NCBI GenBank assembly: GCA_023393165.1
Contig: JAEWMJ010000048.1
Coordinates: forward strand, 1 to 64,000
DNA from: Bacillota bacterium
GTDB taxonomy: Bacteria > Bacillota > Clostridia > Christensenellales > Christensenellaceae
DNA: 64,000 bases
Direction: 5' to 3'
The notes beneath the pieces were generated by a model that did not search any database, had not been told where the DNA came from, and worked only from the letters and a program-made list of their open reading frames with translations. The translations under genes were made by a program, and so were the position numbers. Shown piece after piece: positions 33,534 to 42,205 of this stretch; the stretch's first letter is position 1; every line of letters begins with the position of its first letter.

Positions 33534-33860
33534 TTACAGCACGCTTTCCCCGCTGCTGACGGTATAGGTTTTCTCAACGGGAGAGACGAATATCTTGCCG
33601 TCGCCGAACGCGCCGGCTTCCCCTGTTCTTGATTTTTTCAGGATTATTTTAATGATTTCGTCCACATTTTCATCTTCCGCCACGATCATCAGAAGCTCTT
33701 TTGAGATCTCTTCGTAAAAAACGTCTCCGACTTTTACGCCGCGCTGCTTGCCGCGTCCGGCCACGTCCATTTTTGTTACCGCCGGGAAACCCGCGTCGGC
33801 AAGTTCGGTCAGTATATCCGAAGATCTCTCGGGTCTTACAATTGCTTGAATCATTTTCAT
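33534..33860 (-). CDS. nifI1: Nitrogenase regulatory PII-like protein NifI1
   Basis: A 108-residue GlnB-like protein from the ATG at 33860 (MKMIQAIVRPERSSDILTEL). An upstream in-frame start would add 12 residues unlike the family. GGGGGAT precedes the chosen start. The short T-loop (GRGKQRGVKVGDVFYEE) and SGESVL terminus match NifI1. It is first of the nifI pair, 40 bp after nifH and 15 bp before nifI2. The complex with NifI2 inhibits dinitrogenase when fixed nitrogen is available. Confidence 0.93.
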   Translation of the reverse strand: MKMIQAIVRPERSSDILTELADAGFPAVTKMDVAGRGKQRGVKVGDVFYEEISKELLMIVAEDENVDEIIKIILKKSRTGEAGAFGDGKIFVSPVEKTYTVSSGESVL

Positions 33861-33900
33861 TTTTTTTATCCCCCAATCAAAAATTCTAAAGTTCATAAGG

Positions 33901-34719
33901 TCAGCCCAGAAGGCCGAATTCCATCAATATTTCTTCCAGCCGCTCCTGCTTCATGGGCTGCGGGACCACGAACATATCGTTGCCGTCCACGGCCTTTGCG
34001 AGCGCCCGGTATTCGTCCGCCTGCTCGTTGCCCGCGTCGTAATCAATCACGGTCTTTTTGTTGATTTCGGCGTGCTGCACGATATTGTTCCTGGGTACGA
34101 AGTGTATCAGCTGGCTTCCCAGTTCCTTTGCAAAGGCGGTAAGCATTTCCCTTTCGTTGTCTACCTTGCGGCTGTTGCATATGATGCCGCCAAGGCGCGT
34201 GCCGCCGGTTTTCGCGTATTTCTGAATTCCTTTGCAGATATTGTTGGCCGCGTACATCGCCATCATTTCTCCGCTGGCGACGATATAGATCTCCTGCGCC
34301 TTGCCCTCGCGGATGGGCATTGCGAATCCGCCGCAGACAACGTCGCCGAGTACGTCATAAAACACGTAATCCAAATCGTCCGTATAGGCGCCAAGGCTTT
34401 CCAGCATGTTGATGGAAGTGATGATGCCCCTGCCGGCGCATCCCACACCGGGTTCCGGGCCACCCGATTCCACACAGCGTATGCCTTTGAACCCGTTTTT
34501 CATAATCTCATCCAGCTCAATATCGTCTCCTTCTTCACGAAGCGTATCCAGAACGGTTTGCTGTGCAAGTCCGCCCAATATCAGCCTGGTTGAATCCGCT
34601 TTGGGATCGCAGCCCACGATCATGATCTTTTTTCCCATCTCGGCCAGCGCCGCCGTGAGGTTTTGCGTTGTCGTGGATTTTCCGATCCCGCCTTTTCCAT
34701 AAATAGCTACCTGTCTCAT
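33901..34719 (-). CDS. nifH: Nitrogenase iron protein (dinitrogenase reductase)
   Basis: A 272-residue ATP-dependent reductase that passes electrons to NifDK. The P-loop YGKGGIGKST is at residues 7-16. [4Fe-4S] ligands are Cys94 (GVGCAGRG) and Cys129 (DVVCGGFAMPIRE). Arg97 is the residue ADP-ribosylated in other bacteria. The ATG at 34719 lies eight bases after GGAGGT; a TTG three bases earlier is unlikely. It is the first gene of the nif series and is preceded by a promoter, a palindrome and a leader hairpin. The length matches clostridial NifH. Confidence 0.98.
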   Translation of the reverse strand: MRQVAIYGKGGIGKSTTTQNLTAALAEMGKKIMIVGCDPKADSTRLILGGLAQQTVLDTLREEGDDIELDEIMKNGFKGIRCVESGGPEPGVGCAGRGIITSINMLESLGAYTDDLDYVFYDVLGDVVCGGFAMPIREGKAQEIYIVASGEMMAMYAANNICKGIQKYAKTGGTRLGGIICNSRKVDNEREMLTAFAKELGSQLIHFVPRNNIVQHAEINKKTVIDYDAGNEQADEYRALAKAVDGNDMFVVPQPMKQERLEEILMEFGLLG

Positions 34720-34757
34720 CAATACATACCTCCAAAATTAAAATTTCTATTAAAACA

Positions 34758-34789
34758 AAAGAAGTTTTTGATTTCTCAAAAACTTCTTT
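34758..34789 (-). promoter_or_regulatory. Stable hairpin in the nifH leader
   Basis: A perfect 14-bp inverted repeat, AAAGAAGTTTTTGA and TCAAAAACTTCTTT, with a 4-nt loop. On the minus strand it is followed by TTGTTTTAAT and lies about 40 bp before the nifH start. It could be an attenuator or a 5' stabilising element. Confidence 0.6.
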
Positions 34790-34811
34790 GTTCGTTTCCG
34801 TTTAATTGCGA

Positions 34812-34830
34812 GTTCAATTTTTAATTGAAC
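34812..34830. promoter_or_regulatory. Palindromic candidate operator at the nifH promoter
   Basis: GTTCAATT-TTT-AATTGAAC, perfect 8-bp arms with a 3-bp spacer. It starts 2 bp downstream of the -10 box at 34833-34838. A bound protein would block transcription start. It does not match the GlnR or NrpR consensus as I know them. Confidence 0.55.
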
Positions 34831-34832
34831 TT

Positions 34833-34861
34833 ACTATAACATGCAGGAAAATATATTGCAA
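34833..34861 (-). promoter_or_regulatory. Sigma-A-like nif promoter
   Basis: Minus strand: -35 TTGCAA (34856-34861), 17 bp, -10 TATAGT (34833-34838) with an upstream TG. No GG-N10-GC sigma-54 site is seen. The rest of the gap to 35311 is AT-rich and contains no convincing gene. Confidence 0.65.
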
Positions 34862-35311
34862 GTATCAAATTGTTAAATTTCATATTTTATTTTCATCTCA
34901 ATACTTCATATGCATTTCAACATGTTTTTATTACCGCAGTTTTATAATTATAAAATTTATATTATTAAAAATTTCATTTTTCGATTTTATTCCATTTCGT
35001 TCCATCCATTGGCCCCGTTCCCTTCCGCGCAAAAAGCCCCCGGATCTCAGGAATTCATATGGGAAGCAACATTATTTATCCTACGGTTTTTTATTGACCC
35101 CCCAACTTTCTGTTGCGTTAAAACCCGATTTCCTTTGCACGTGACAAATTTGCTTTTTTTACCAGGGCCAAATCGATTATTCGCTTTTGTTACGGCTTTT
35201 TTTAGTGATTTTTTTACTGTATTTTCATTTTTAATTCTTGCATTTATTTGTTTTTTTATATATGCTGGATAAAAGCATATTCTTTTTTTAATTTTTTTAA
35301 GGAAGCCGCCT

Positions 35312-36220
35312 ATGAATTATGAATTTATAAAACACATTGAAGGTACCGTGCTGAAGACCTTTGTTGTTACGATCAACCAGAGGGAACTGCATTTCCATAA
35401 CGATATAGAGATACTGATGGTGCTGAAAGGTTCCGTATATATTGACGACGGAGCAAAAAGGTATCTTCTTGCCCGTGACGATATATTTGTGATAAACCGG
35501 AACGAACTCCACAGCCTCACGCGTACGCAGGAATCAAATCTTTTGATGGTAATACAGTTTGACTTAAATTTCTGCAAGAAATACTATCCCAAAATCAACC
35601 GCATCAAGTTTGCCAAAAAACATATAGAAAACAAAAATTCTCCGGAATACTGGAATATTTTAAAACAGGGCATGCTGGACATCATTACCTGCCATACCGA
35701 AAAAAAAGAAGGTTACGCGATTGAAATGATGTCCGTATTGAACCATATGCTTTTCGGCATGATCAATCACGATCCTTTCATAGAATTGGACGAAAAAACC
35801 GCGGCGTCCGAAAACAGGCATATGAAACGCCTGAGCGACATTATTGAATTTATTCAGGAAAACTATATGAACCAGATCTCCTTAAAGGATATCGCTCAAA
35901 AAGAAAATACAAGCATGTACTACCTTTCCCACTTTATCAAAACAAACCTGGGCATATCCTTCCGCGAATACTTAAACAGACTGCGTTTGGAGCGCGCGGA
36001 ACAACTGCTCATTTATACGAATCTAAAGCCGCTGGATATCTGCATGGAATGCGGGTTTTCGGATTATAAATACTTAAAAAAGGCCTTTGCCTCCGAATTT
36101 GATTGCACTATAGACGAATACAGGAAAAAGAACCACCGGGTGGCGGTCAATATTGCCGAAAGCAGCGAACAGCATATTATCATGGAAGCAAGCAACGCTT
36201 TAAAAGAAATTAAAAAATGA
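35312..36220 (+). CDS. AraC-family transcriptional regulator with N-terminal cupin domain
   Basis: A 302-residue regulator. Residues about 1-110 form a cupin-like sensory domain (LHFHNDIEILMVLKGSVYID). Residues about 175-280 carry two helix-turn-helix motifs, ISLKDIAQKENTSMYYLSHFIK and LDICMECGFSDYKYLKKAFA. The helices are intact. AAGGAAG precedes the ATG. It is the first gene right of the nif promoter region and is followed by the xylose-isomerase-like gene in the same direction, with a gap of about 165 bp that contains a TATAAT. It probably activates that sugar gene, though a nif role cannot be excluded. Confidence 0.88.
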   Translation: MNYEFIKHIEGTVLKTFVVTINQRELHFHNDIEILMVLKGSVYIDDGAKRYLLARDDIFVINRNELHSLTRTQESNLLMVIQFDLNFCKKYYPKINRIKFAKKHIENKNSPEYWNILKQGMLDIITCHTEKKEGYAIEMMSVLNHMLFGMINHDPFIELDEKTAASENRHMKRLSDIIEFIQENYMNQISLKDIAQKENTSMYYLSHFIKTNLGISFREYLNRLRLERAEQLLIYTNLKPLDICMECGFSDYKYLKKAFASEFDCTIDEYRKKNHRVAVNIAESSEQHIIMEASNALKEIKK

Positions 36221-36384
36221 CGTGGAACTTAAACTTCTCCCCTTTATAAAAGCAAATCTGTCCAGATAAAAAAACAAATTTGTCAAATTCAGGTTTCTTT
36301 AAAAGCTTATAATAGAGTTATCATTTATACTTTCATTTTAAGAAAAGAAATCAATCGAAAAATAAATTGAAGGAGGATAGCTCT

Positions 36385-37419
36385 ATGGCAAACTTCAGAT
36401 TTACTGTTGGTCCGTGGAATGTGCATGAGGGCCACGAAACATTCGGGCCGGGGATCCGCCCCTCCATACCGTTGGAAGAAAAAATCAAAAAATATGCTGA
36501 AATCGGTATGGACGGCGTGCAGTTTCACGACGACGACGCCGTGCCGGATATGAACAACATGTCCCAGAAGGCGATTATCGATTATGCAAAAGACGTAAAA
36601 GCGCTTCTTGACAAGCATAATCTTTTTGCGGAATTCGTTGCACCCCGCCTGTGGTTTGATAAGCATACGAACGACGGCGGATTTACAGCCAGCCGGGAAG
36701 ATGACTACGAATTTGCGATCTGGCGGTCCCTCAGGTCGGTGGATATTGCAAAAGCCCTGGGCACAAACAAAATTCAATTATGGCTGGCCCGCGAAGGCAC
36801 GCTTTGCGCCGAGGGAAAAAACCCGGTGGAACAAATCAGGAAACTGAGGAACGCATTCAATACCATTCTGAATTACGATCCTAACGTAAAAATACTGGTG
36901 GAACCAAAGCCGAACGAACCGATCGATCGGAGCTATTGCGGCACCGTGGGGCACGCTCTGACCGTGGGCGCGCATACGGTTGATCCTTCCCGCGTAGGCG
37001 TTTGCATCGAAAGCGCGCATTCCATACTCGCCGGGCTTGACCCTGCGGCCGATATGGCTCTCGCGCTTGCCTGGGGCAAACTCTGGGGCGTTCACTTGAA
37101 CGACCAGAACGGCATCCGGTACGACCAGGACAAGGCGTTCGGGGTCGAAAACCTGCGCGGCGCGTTCAACCAGGTAAAAATACTTTATGAAAACAACTTC
37201 GGGGACAGGGGCGAATGCGTCGGCCTGGACGTCAAGGCAATGCGCACGCAGCCCGCGGAAGACTGTTACCGGCATATCATCAACAGCAAGCGGATATTTG
37301 AATTGCTTCTGGAAAAGGTAAAGAAATTCGATTATAAGTTCCAGGCGCAATGCGTTGCGGAACAAAACTTTGAAAAACTTGAAATGTATGTCGTCGAGTT
37401 ATTGATGGGCATCCGCTGA
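36385..37419 (+). CDS. Xylose isomerase-like protein
   Basis: A 344-residue TIM-barrel protein resembling xylose isomerases. It shows KYAEIGMDGVQFHDDDAVPD (catalytic His region near residue 49), LVEPKPNEP with a metal-binding Glu near residue 172, and WGVHLNDQNG near residue 238. GGECVGLDVK-like segments at the C-terminal side complete the site. It is shorter than standard XylA (about 390-440 residues), so the substrate may differ from xylose. ATG at 36385 follows AAGGAGG; an upstream TTG start is not needed. A terminator hairpin follows. The AraC-type regulator just upstream is its likely controller. Confidence 0.78.
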   Translation: MANFRFTVGPWNVHEGHETFGPGIRPSIPLEEKIKKYAEIGMDGVQFHDDDAVPDMNNMSQKAIIDYAKDVKALLDKHNLFAEFVAPRLWFDKHTNDGGFTASREDDYEFAIWRSLRSVDIAKALGTNKIQLWLAREGTLCAEGKNPVEQIRKLRNAFNTILNYDPNVKILVEPKPNEPIDRSYCGTVGHALTVGAHTVDPSRVGVCIESAHSILAGLDPAADMALALAWGKLWGVHLNDQNGIRYDQDKAFGVENLRGAFNQVKILYENNFGDRGECVGLDVKAMRTQPAEDCYRHIINSKRIFELLLEKVKKFDYKFQAQCVAEQNFEKLEMYVVELLMGIR

Positions 37420-37468
37420 TCCCCAATCATTTCATACGATTTTCCTCCCCAAAACATGATAGTTCCCA

Positions 37469-37509
37469 AACGGCAGGTGAGGCGCGCAGCGCCTTATTTG
37501 CCGTTCTTT
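37469..37509 (+). terminator. Intrinsic terminator after the xylose-isomerase-like gene
   Basis: AACGGCA...AGGCGC pairs with GCGCCT...TGCCGTT over an imperfect 17-bp stem, followed by CTTTT. The rest of 37420-37895 shows a TATAAT at 37654-37659 without a good -35 box, and no gene. Confidence 0.6.
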
Positions 37510-37895
37510 TGGCTGGGCTGAAATGTATGCGCGGAAGCCCTGAAAAAAATTCAATTGCCTTGACTTTTTTTTTAAGTCGTGATACCCTCAAATCAGCAGA
37601 TAAATGCATTTTAACTACGGTTTAGAACATAAAATCCAAAGTTAAATGAATACTATAATTGGCATATGCAGGCATGGATTGGTTTACAATCAATGGCGAT
37701 GGGATCCGGAATGCTTTCAGTCATTCGGAACGTTTTTTTAATTACAATCATACCGCCTGCACAGCGCGAAAAAGAAATACCTGGCTGTTTAACTTTACCG
37801 GGTTTCAAATCCGGCTGAAAGTTTATATAATTTATAATAAAGAAACCCTGCCGCCGTCTGAAAACCGGCGAAAAAGGAATGAGGGAAGTGAAAAA

Positions 37896-40046
37896 ATGCA
37901 AGGAACAACATCATCCGCTCCGAAAACATCCTGCGGCTTTAACGGAAAACAATCTATCTGCAAACCGGTCACAAAGATCGACCATGCGGAAAAAACATCC
38001 GGCCGCGCAGTCTATATAGCCGACATGCAGCTTGAAGAAATGCTCTGCGCCGGTGTGCTCCGTTCCTCCAAAGCCCACGCGCGCATCGATAAAATCACTC
38101 TGCCGCCTTTGGAAGAAGGTTATACCGTAATCGACTATCGCGATATCCCCGGCATAAACCAACTGAAGGTAGTGACCAGCGAGCAGCCTATATTTGCCGA
38201 AGATACGGTAACCTATATAGGCCAGCCCATATTGATGATAGCCGGACCGGATGAGGACGAGATAAACAAAATTCTGGCAAAAATAAAGGTGGACTACACC
38301 GAACTGGATGCAGTCCTTACCATAGACCAGGCAAAAGAAGCGGTCAACGAATACAGCTACGGCAGAGGCGACGTTGAGGCAGCTTTCCGCAGCGCCGCCG
38401 AGATCGTTACCGAAACATTTGAAAGCGGCTACCAGGAACAGGCCTATATCGAGACAAACGGAGCCATCGCCAATTGGGACGGAGACGTGATTACTGTGTA
38501 CGGTTCGATACAATGCCCTTATTACGTGCACGGCGCCGTGGCCCAGGCTTTCGGGCTGCCGGACGAGAAGGTGCGCATCATTCAGGCTACCACGGGGGGC
38601 GGCTTTGGAGGAAAGGAAGACTACCCTTCCCTGATCGGCTGCCACGTTGCGCTGGCCTCCTACAAAACCGGCAAGCCGGTCCGGATGATACACAAACGCC
38701 GCGAGGACATGGCCGCCACAACAAAAAGGCATCCCTCAAAAATCAAAATATCCGCCTCGCTTGACAGCCGGGGCGAAATCACCGGCATAAAGGTGGACAC
38801 CGCGCTGGACGCAGGCGCTTACGACGGCGTTTCCACCGTTGTTTTGCAGCGTTCCATAATCTGTGCATGCGGCGTGTACAATATTCCCAATGTTTTTGTG
38901 CACGGCCGGGCCGTTGTCACCAACACGGTGCCTACCGGCGCGTTCCGCGGATTCGGCGCGCCGCAAAGCTTTTTTGCGATAGAGACATTTATGAGCCATC
39001 TTGCCAAAAAATTCAATATGGAGCCCCTGGAATTCAAACGCAAATACCTGGTAAAACAATTCGACGCCACTCCTACCGGGGGCCAGTTTCACGACCCTGT
39101 GCTCTTGGACGAAATGATCCGGAAAGCCGAAGAACTTTCCGGATACAGCGAAAAACGCAAACGCTATCAAAACCAGACCGGACGCTGCCGCCGTGGGATC
39201 GGCATTTCGCTTTTCCTGCACGGATGCGGATTTACCGGATCTGTTGAACGCGACTATATCAAATCAGTAGTCCACCTCCAAAAACGCGAGGACAACAAGG
39301 TTGAAATACTGGTCAGCACCGCGGAAATGGGCCAGGGCGTCAGGACGACATTCTGCAAGATTGTATCCGAGGTTCTGGGCATACCGCTTGACCGGGTGAT
39401 TTACGAAAATCCGGATACCAGCAGGGTACCCAACTCGGGGCCGACCGTTGCTTCCCGTTCCATCATGGTTGTAGGCCGCCTGCTTGAAAAAGCGGCGCTG
39501 CGCCTGAAAAAGGAATGGAAAGCCGGTGAACGCCAGCTTATCGAAGAACGTTACCTGCACCCCGACCTGATCCCCTGGGATCTTGAAAAATTCTCGGGAG
39601 ACGCTTACGCGACGTTTGCCTGGGGCGTTAACGTAGTGGAATTGGAACTGGACACCCTTCTGGCCACTACCCGCATTCTGGGCGCATGGGGTGTGTTTGA
39701 CGTGGGCACGCCCATTGACCAGAGGGTCATGCAGGGCCAGATAGAAGGCGGCATGCTGCAGGGAATCGGCTACGCGTCAATGGAAAAGATGGAACGCCAA
39801 GGCGGACGGATCCTGCAGTCAAGCCTGACCGATTATATCATTCCCACCGCAATGGATACCGTCAACTTTGAGACCTTTATGATCGACAATCCATACCACA
39901 ACGGACCGTTCGGCGCAAAGGGCGCGGGCGAGCTGACGCTTGTCGGCGCGGCTCCAGCCTATGTTGCCGCTGTGGAAAACGCGGCCGGCGAGGAGTTCCG
40001 CCAGATCCCCCTGACGCCTGAAAAAATCATGGAGGTGATCGCATGA
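37896..40046 (+). CDS. Xanthine dehydrogenase-type molybdopterin-binding subunit
   Basis: A 716-residue large subunit of a molybdenum hydroxylase. The substrate pocket is marked by TTGGGFGGKED (about residue 230), GAFRGFGAPQS (about 350) and the catalytic Glu in GAKGAGE (about 680). AEMGQGVRTTF binds the cofactor. The start used is the ATG at 37896; a GTG two codons earlier is also possible. The open frame reaching back to 37659 is not family-like. It overlaps the [2Fe-2S] gene by 4 bp. The enzyme probably hydroxylates a purine, but nicotinate- or other heterocycle-type substrates are possible. Confidence 0.9.
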   Translation: MQGTTSSAPKTSCGFNGKQSICKPVTKIDHAEKTSGRAVYIADMQLEEMLCAGVLRSSKAHARIDKITLPPLEEGYTVIDYRDIPGINQLKVVTSEQPIFAEDTVTYIGQPILMIAGPDEDEINKILAKIKVDYTELDAVLTIDQAKEAVNEYSYGRGDVEAAFRSAAEIVTETFESGYQEQAYIETNGAIANWDGDVITVYGSIQCPYYVHGAVAQAFGLPDEKVRIIQATTGGGFGGKEDYPSLIGCHVALASYKTGKPVRMIHKRREDMAATTKRHPSKIKISASLDSRGEITGIKVDTALDAGAYDGVSTVVLQRSIICACGVYNIPNVFVHGRAVVTNTVPTGAFRGFGAPQSFFAIETFMSHLAKKFNMEPLEFKRKYLVKQFDATPTGGQFHDPVLLDEMIRKAEELSGYSEKRKRYQNQTGRCRRGIGISLFLHGCGFTGSVERDYIKSVVHLQKREDNKVEILVSTAEMGQGVRTTFCKIVSEVLGIPLDRVIYENPDTSRVPNSGPTVASRSIMVVGRLLEKAALRLKKEWKAGERQLIEERYLHPDLIPWDLEKFSGDAYATFAWGVNVVELELDTLLATTRILGAWGVFDVGTPIDQRVMQGQIEGGMLQGIGYASMEKMERQGGRILQSSLTDYIIPTAMDTVNFETFMIDNPYHNGPFGAKGAGELTLVGAAPAYVAAVENAAGEEFRQIPLTPEKIMEVIA

Positions 40047-40510
40047 CAGAATTTATACTAAACGGAAAACCGGTTGCAATAGACTGTGAACCTTCCGACC
40101 GGCTGCTGGATATTCTCCGTAATCATTTTCATCTTACCGGCGTGAAGGAAGGCTGCGGCGAGGGCGAATGCGGCGCATGCTCGGTGCTTTTGAACGGCCG
40201 TCTGGCAAATTCCTGCCTGGTTGCCGCCGGCAGTCTCCAAGGAGCGGAAATCGTGACCATCGAAGGATTCCGGGATACGGAAAGATACGCTCTTTTAGAG
40301 CAGGCGTTCGCAAAAGCAGGCGCGGTGCAATGCGGTTTCTGCACGCCCGGCATGGTGATGGCCGCCGAGGCGCTCCTGTCGCGCAACGCCCATCCCACGG
40401 AAGATGAGGTCCGCGAAGCGATTTCAGGTAACCTTTGCCGCTGTACGGGTTATAATATGATAGTGGACGCTATCATGACTGCAGGCAAGGAGGGCAACGG
40501 ATTATGGTAA
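40043..40510 (+). CDS. Xanthine dehydrogenase-type [2Fe-2S] subunit
   Basis: A 155-residue electron-transfer subunit with two clusters. The plant-type site is GCGEGECGACSVLLNG (Cys near 33, 38 and 41, plus a later Cys). The second site is QCGFCTPGM with NLCRCTGY. The ATGA overlap with the Mo subunit and a 7-bp overlap with the FAD subunit show one operon. It carries electrons from the Mo centre to FAD. The length is normal for the separate-subunit form. Confidence 0.95.
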   Translation: MTEFILNGKPVAIDCEPSDRLLDILRNHFHLTGVKEGCGEGECGACSVLLNGRLANSCLVAAGSLQGAEIVTIEGFRDTERYALLEQAFAKAGAVQCGFCTPGMVMAAEALLSRNAHPTEDEVREAISGNLCRCTGYNMIVDAIMTAGKEGNGLW

Positions 40511-41325
40511 ACGCTATTTATCCTAAAACACTGGAAGACGCGGTCGCCGCAAAGTCGGATAACACGGCGCTTGTTCCTTATGCGGGCGGTACGGACTGGA
40601 TGGTGAACCGCCGTCCGGGCACGCCTCTCCTGTTTTTGAATTACATTCCCGCCCTAAGGGAGATACGGCGTGAAGGCGGCGAGCTGGTTATCGGCGCATG
40701 CTGTACCTACACCGGTTTGCTGGAATCCGGTGAGATTCCCGCCATACTGCGGCAGGCCGTTATAGAAGTCGCCTCCCCCGCCATACGCAATCTGGGCACG
40801 CTGGGCGGCAACATCTGCAACGCATCCCCCGCGGGCGATACCCTTCCTCCGCTGTACGCGCTGGACGCGCGCGTGCGCCTGGCCTCAGCAAGCGGCAAAA
40901 GGGAACTTCCCATCGCTTCTTTCATACAGGGCGTCCGGAAAACGGCGCTTGCCGGGGGCGAACTGCTTGAAGCCGTCATTATTCCAAATAAAGAATTCAG
41001 CCGGAGCTACTATAAAAAAGTGGGCGCGCGCAATGCCGTTGCAATATCCAAGGCATCGTTTGCAGGCCTTATGTCCGTTGAGAAAGGCCGAGTCGCATCC
41101 ATTTCCATGGCTTTCGGGTCGGTCGCGGCTACCGTTGTACGCAGGCCGGAAATTGAAGCTTCCCTCTGCGGGAAAACGGCCCGGGAACTCGCCGAACAAA
41201 AGGATGAGATCGCGTCTATGTATGATCCCTTCATCCTGCCGATAGACGACCAGCGTTCGACTGCGGACTACCGCAAACGGGTCTGTATGGCTCTGTTGAA
41301 AGATTTTCTCTTGCAGGAAGGCTGA
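40504..41325 (+). CDS. Xanthine dehydrogenase-type FAD-binding subunit
   Basis: A 273-residue FAD-domain protein of the CoxM/XdhB family. It contains VPYAGGTDWMV near residue 21 and the signature IRNLGTLGGNICNASPAGDTLPPL near residue 95, which binds the FAD pyrophosphate. It completes the three-subunit hydroxylase and passes electrons to NAD or another carrier. The start overlaps the [2Fe-2S] gene by 7 bp. A cytidylyltransferase gene begins 5 bp after its stop. Confidence 0.94.
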   Translation: MVNAIYPKTLEDAVAAKSDNTALVPYAGGTDWMVNRRPGTPLLFLNYIPALREIRREGGELVIGACCTYTGLLESGEIPAILRQAVIEVASPAIRNLGTLGGNICNASPAGDTLPPLYALDARVRLASASGKRELPIASFIQGVRKTALAGGELLEAVIIPNKEFSRSYYKKVGARNAVAISKASFAGLMSVEKGRVASISMAFGSVAATVVRRPEIEASLCGKTARELAEQKDEIASMYDPFILPIDDQRSTADYRKRVCMALLKDFLLQEG

Positions 41326-41330
41326 AAAGA

Positions 41331-41954
41331 ATGATAGAATCGGGCGCCGTTATCGTAGCGGCAGGGCATTCCAGCCGCATGCAGAATTTCAAGCCTATGC
41401 TCTCTCTGGGAGGATCCACCCTGATCCGCCATGCGGTCAACACGCTGATCGAGGGCGGCACCGGCGATATAGTGGTTGTCACGGGAAATAAGGCTTCCTT
41501 TTTGGAGGAGCATGTTCGGGATCTGCCTGTCCGCTGCGTCTTTAACCCGGATTACGCCGCCTGCCAGATGATCGATTCCGCGCGTTTGGGTTTTGCCAAA
41601 ATTTCAGCCGATTGCAAAAGCATCTTCTTCCTTCCCTGCGACGTTCCGCTTTTTTTGCCTGGGACGCTTGCCGGGCTGACGGAAACCATGAAGGAGAACT
41701 GCGCCGCGGTCGTAAAGCCTGCCTACCGGGGACAGCCCGGCCATCCGGTATTGATAGACTGCTCCCTTCTCCCCCACATTTTTGCCTATGCGGGCGGCGG
41801 CGGCCTGGCGGGCGCGCTGAAGGAATACGGAAAACCCGCCCTGCAAATGGACTGCGATGATCCGGGCATACTTTTGGACGCCGACACGCCCGAGGATTAT
41901 CAAAAACTGCTCGATTATTATGAACAGTCTTATCCGCATAATCAATATCAATGA
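41331..41954 (+). CDS. MocA-like molybdenum cofactor cytidylyltransferase
   Basis: A 207-residue nucleotidyltransferase of the MobA/MocA group. The start VIVAAGHSSRMQNFKPMLSL is the nucleotide-binding loop, and LPCDVPLFLPGT and GQPGHPVLID are later family motifs. The family makes the cytosine dinucleotide form of the Mo cofactor that xanthine dehydrogenases use. Its position as fourth gene of the hydroxylase operon supports this. A paralogue occurs at 51614-52219. An intrinsic terminator follows directly. Confidence 0.88.
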   Translation: MIESGAVIVAAGHSSRMQNFKPMLSLGGSTLIRHAVNTLIEGGTGDIVVVTGNKASFLEEHVRDLPVRCVFNPDYAACQMIDSARLGFAKISADCKSIFFLPCDVPLFLPGTLAGLTETMKENCAAVVKPAYRGQPGHPVLIDCSLLPHIFAYAGGGGLAGALKEYGKPALQMDCDDPGILLDADTPEDYQKLLDYYEQSYPHNQYQ

Positions 41955-41959
41955 ACGAG

Positions 41960-41981
41960 GGCAGCATCGGCTGCCTTTTTT
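41960..41981 (+). terminator. Intrinsic terminator of the xanthine dehydrogenase operon
   Basis: GGCAGC-ATCG-GCTGCC followed by TTTTTT, 6 bp after the stop codon of the cytidylyltransferase gene. Confidence 0.85.
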
Positions 41982-42020
41982 ATTTCAAAGAATTAAAAAC
42001 AGCGGGTAACAGAACCGGTC

Positions 42021-42055
42021 TAGACGCGCAATGCGCGCCCCTACAATCAAACCGG
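42021..42055. repeat. REP-like repeat, copy 3
   Basis: TAGACGCGCAATGCGCGCC core followed by CCTACAATCAAACCGG. The best-formed member of the family seen at 148-178 and 21696-21727. Confidence 0.55.
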
Positions 42056-42104
42056 CAAAAACCCGGACATTTCCTTTTTCTGCAAAAAAATATAAACAAA
42101 CCGA

Positions 42105-42180
42105 TTGACAAATATATCCACGATGATTATAATTGCAATCATAGGATTATAATAATAATCATTAGATCGTAATAATAATC
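42105..42180 (+). promoter_or_regulatory. Consensus promoter with dyad operator for the BlaI/M56 operon
   Basis: TTGACA (42105-42110), 17 bp and TATAAT (42128-42133) are perfect sigma-A consensus. The dyad ATGATT-N8-AATCAT (42123-42142) covers the -10 box. Two more GATT...AATC-like segments follow up to 42180. BlaI-type repressors bind such dyads over their own promoter, so autoregulation is likely. Confidence 0.7.
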
Positions 42181-42205
42181 CATTTCTGAAACGGAGGTGG
42201 TCAAA

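Noticed and set aside
34723..34900. Sigma-54 (GG-N10-GC) promoter and NifA site before nifH
   Set aside because: No matching motif on the minus strand, whereas a sigma-A-like promoter with a 17-bp spacer is present.
34806..35272. Two overlapping rightward ORFs (112 and 120 residues) in the nifH-araC gap
   Set aside because: Very AT-rich with Phe/Leu-rich nonsense composition. No ribosome site, and they overlap the nif promoter elements.
35312..36220. AraC-type gene considered as the nif regulator
   Set aside because: The cupin-AraC architecture and the downstream xylose-isomerase-like gene point to sugar control. Nothing in the nif promoter suggests AraC sites.
37659..37895. N-terminal 79-residue extension of the xanthine dehydrogenase large subunit
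   Set aside because: It is unlike the family, starts inside a promoter-like TATAAT, and a suitable start exists at 37896.
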